Below are positions 63,387 through 64,000 of a stretch of 64,000 nucleotides of DNA, in pieces (position 1 is the first letter of the stretch; every line of letters begins with the position of its first letter). The notes under the pieces are model-generated. The model had not been told where the DNA came from. It made no database searches and worked only from the letters and a program-made list of their open reading frames with translations. Made by a program: the position numbers and the translations under genes. Source of the stretch: DATEPR01 sp963780635 (GTDB taxonomy: Bacteria > Actinomycetota > Actinomycetes > Mycobacteriales > Pseudonocardiaceae); contig CAWACW010000016.1 in the NCBI GenBank assembly GCA_963780635.1, positions 1,292,673 through 1,356,672 of the forward strand, written 5' to 3'.

Positions 63387-63576
63387 TTAGTCGTACCCCG
63401 GGTCGGAGACAGCGTGAGCGGTGAGTCGTCTGGCCCGCCGCCACTCAACCGCGATCCGCACGGAAAGCGGCGCACCGCAGGTGCTTGCTCCCTGAGATGA
63501 ATCCAGATGAGATCGGGCGGAGCGGGCTGTCCGGCTTGGCGGCCCAGGCCGGCTGTCGGGGCGAGGATGGCATCAG

Positions 63577-64000
63577 GTGACTCCCGCTGCGTCCACGCTG
63601 CCCGCGGTGCGACGGTGGGCCGTCGCCTCCTCGATCGTGGCACCGATGGCGATGATCGGTGGCTGGCTGGTCGCTGCCTCTCTCCAACCGCCCGGTTACA
63701 GTGCGATTCGGCAGACGATCAGTGCATTGGCCGCTGAGGGTGCGCACGATCGATGGGTGATGACGGCCGGACTGGCTGTGGTGGGCGTCTGTCATGTCGT
63801 CACCGCAAGCGGCCTGCGATCCGCCCGCGCGGTGGGCCGGGTATTGCTGGCGTTGGGTGGTGTGGCGACGATCGTCGTGGCGGGCATGCCGCAGCCGGTG
63901 CACGGCTCCTCGCCCGGACACACCGTCGCGGCCGGGGTGGCGTTCGCCGCGTTGTCGTGCTGGCCGCTGGCCGCACACACGTCCGACGGTCTTCTGCGCC
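63577..64000 (+). CDS. DUF998 family membrane protein, cut by the right window edge
   Basis: 141 codons are visible from GTG 63577; the end is outside the window. The helices VRRWAVASSIVAPMAMIGGW, SLQPPGYSAIRQTISALAAE and VGRVLLALGGVATIVVAGMP then QPVHGSSPGHTVAAGVAFAA have the DUF998 pattern (PGY-x5-T-x-S-x-L and H-x7-A). Its function is unknown. It lies 190 nt after the MITE-like element. Confidence 0.75.
   Translation, partial: MTPAASTLPAVRRWAVASSIVAPMAMIGGWLVAASLQPPGYSAIRQTISALAAEGAHDRWVMTAGLAVVGVCHVVTASGLRSARAVGRVLLALGGVATIVVAGMPQPVHGSSPGHTVAAGVAFAALSCWPLAAHTSDGLLR

Noticed and set aside
1..64000. CRISPR arrays, rRNA and tRNA genes
   Set aside because: No regularly spaced repeats, no rRNA-like sequence and no cloverleaf with a TTCGA arm and CCA-type acceptor were noticed; a dedicated tRNA search was not possible.

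Overview
The window comes from a high-GC actinomycete, most likely of the Pseudonocardiaceae type. This rests on strong G/C third-position bias, frequent GTG starts, ATGA/GTGA gene overlaps, and families such as DUF3040, ChrB-like proteins, actinobacterial OtsB-GH65 fusions and PQQ dehydrogenases. The family-level placement is a guess. No rRNA, tRNA, CRISPR array or intact insertion sequence was seen.

Left part (1-6.6 kb, minus strand): a methylotrophy/alcohol-oxidation block with pqqB (cut by the edge), a 31-residue pqqA that is easy to miss, a PQQ alcohol dehydrogenase with a lanthanide-type Asp-Tyr-Asp signature, and a small cupredoxin-like partner. Beyond it lie katG and a GAF-LytTR regulator. 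All of these except pqqA carry multiple single-base frameshifts while their motifs stay intact.

6.9-18.9 kb: a ChrB-like protein and a DUF1232 protein, a 59-bp MITE-like element, an MFS remnant behind a palindromic operator, then a respiratory block: cydD, cydC (frameshifted), ndh and zwf (reverse strand), cydA, cydB, and a GMC oxidoreductase that overlaps cydB.

19-33 kb: mixed accessory genes. These include a cyclase-family hydrolase, an SMP-30 lactonase, remnants of a second GMC gene and of an NAD-dependent epimerase, a VanZ / response regulator / histidine kinase set, a MerR regulator, a three-gene ACP-ketosynthase-hydrolase cassette, a Tat-exported small protein, a DUF4331 protein and a His-rich protein. 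An IS1182-like transposase remnant lies just left of the next block.

33.7-47.3 kb (plus strand): the most interesting region. It is a compact operon with an ATP-grasp ligase, its own carAB pair, two NodU/CmcH-type O-carbamoyltransferases, an AurF-like diiron oxygenase, a second ATP-grasp ligase and an MFS exporter (two frameshifts), followed by a LysE exporter. There is no NRPS or PKS and no pyrimidine gene nearby. It reads as an undescribed biosynthetic cluster for a carbamoylated, N-oxygenated, ligase-assembled small molecule, with CarAB supplying carbamoyl phosphate.

47.3-48.35 kb is a gene graveyard of three fragments. At 48.8-55.4 kb lies a sugar cassette: MFS sugar transporter, trehalose-6-phosphate phosphatase fused to a GH65 phosphorylase, beta-phosphoglucomutase-type HAD, and ROK glucokinase. 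The last three are frameshifted. Together they could turn trehalose-type disaccharides into glucose 6-phosphate.

55.6-64 kb: a small stress-like protein, a GntR plus membrane-protein operon with a perfect operator overlapping its start codon, a VOC protein, an aquaglyceroporin followed by a perfect 20-bp AT-rich palindrome, DUF3040 and other small proteins, a secreted dimethylformamidase-like protein, a second copy of the MITE-like element, and a DUF998 membrane protein cut by the right edge.
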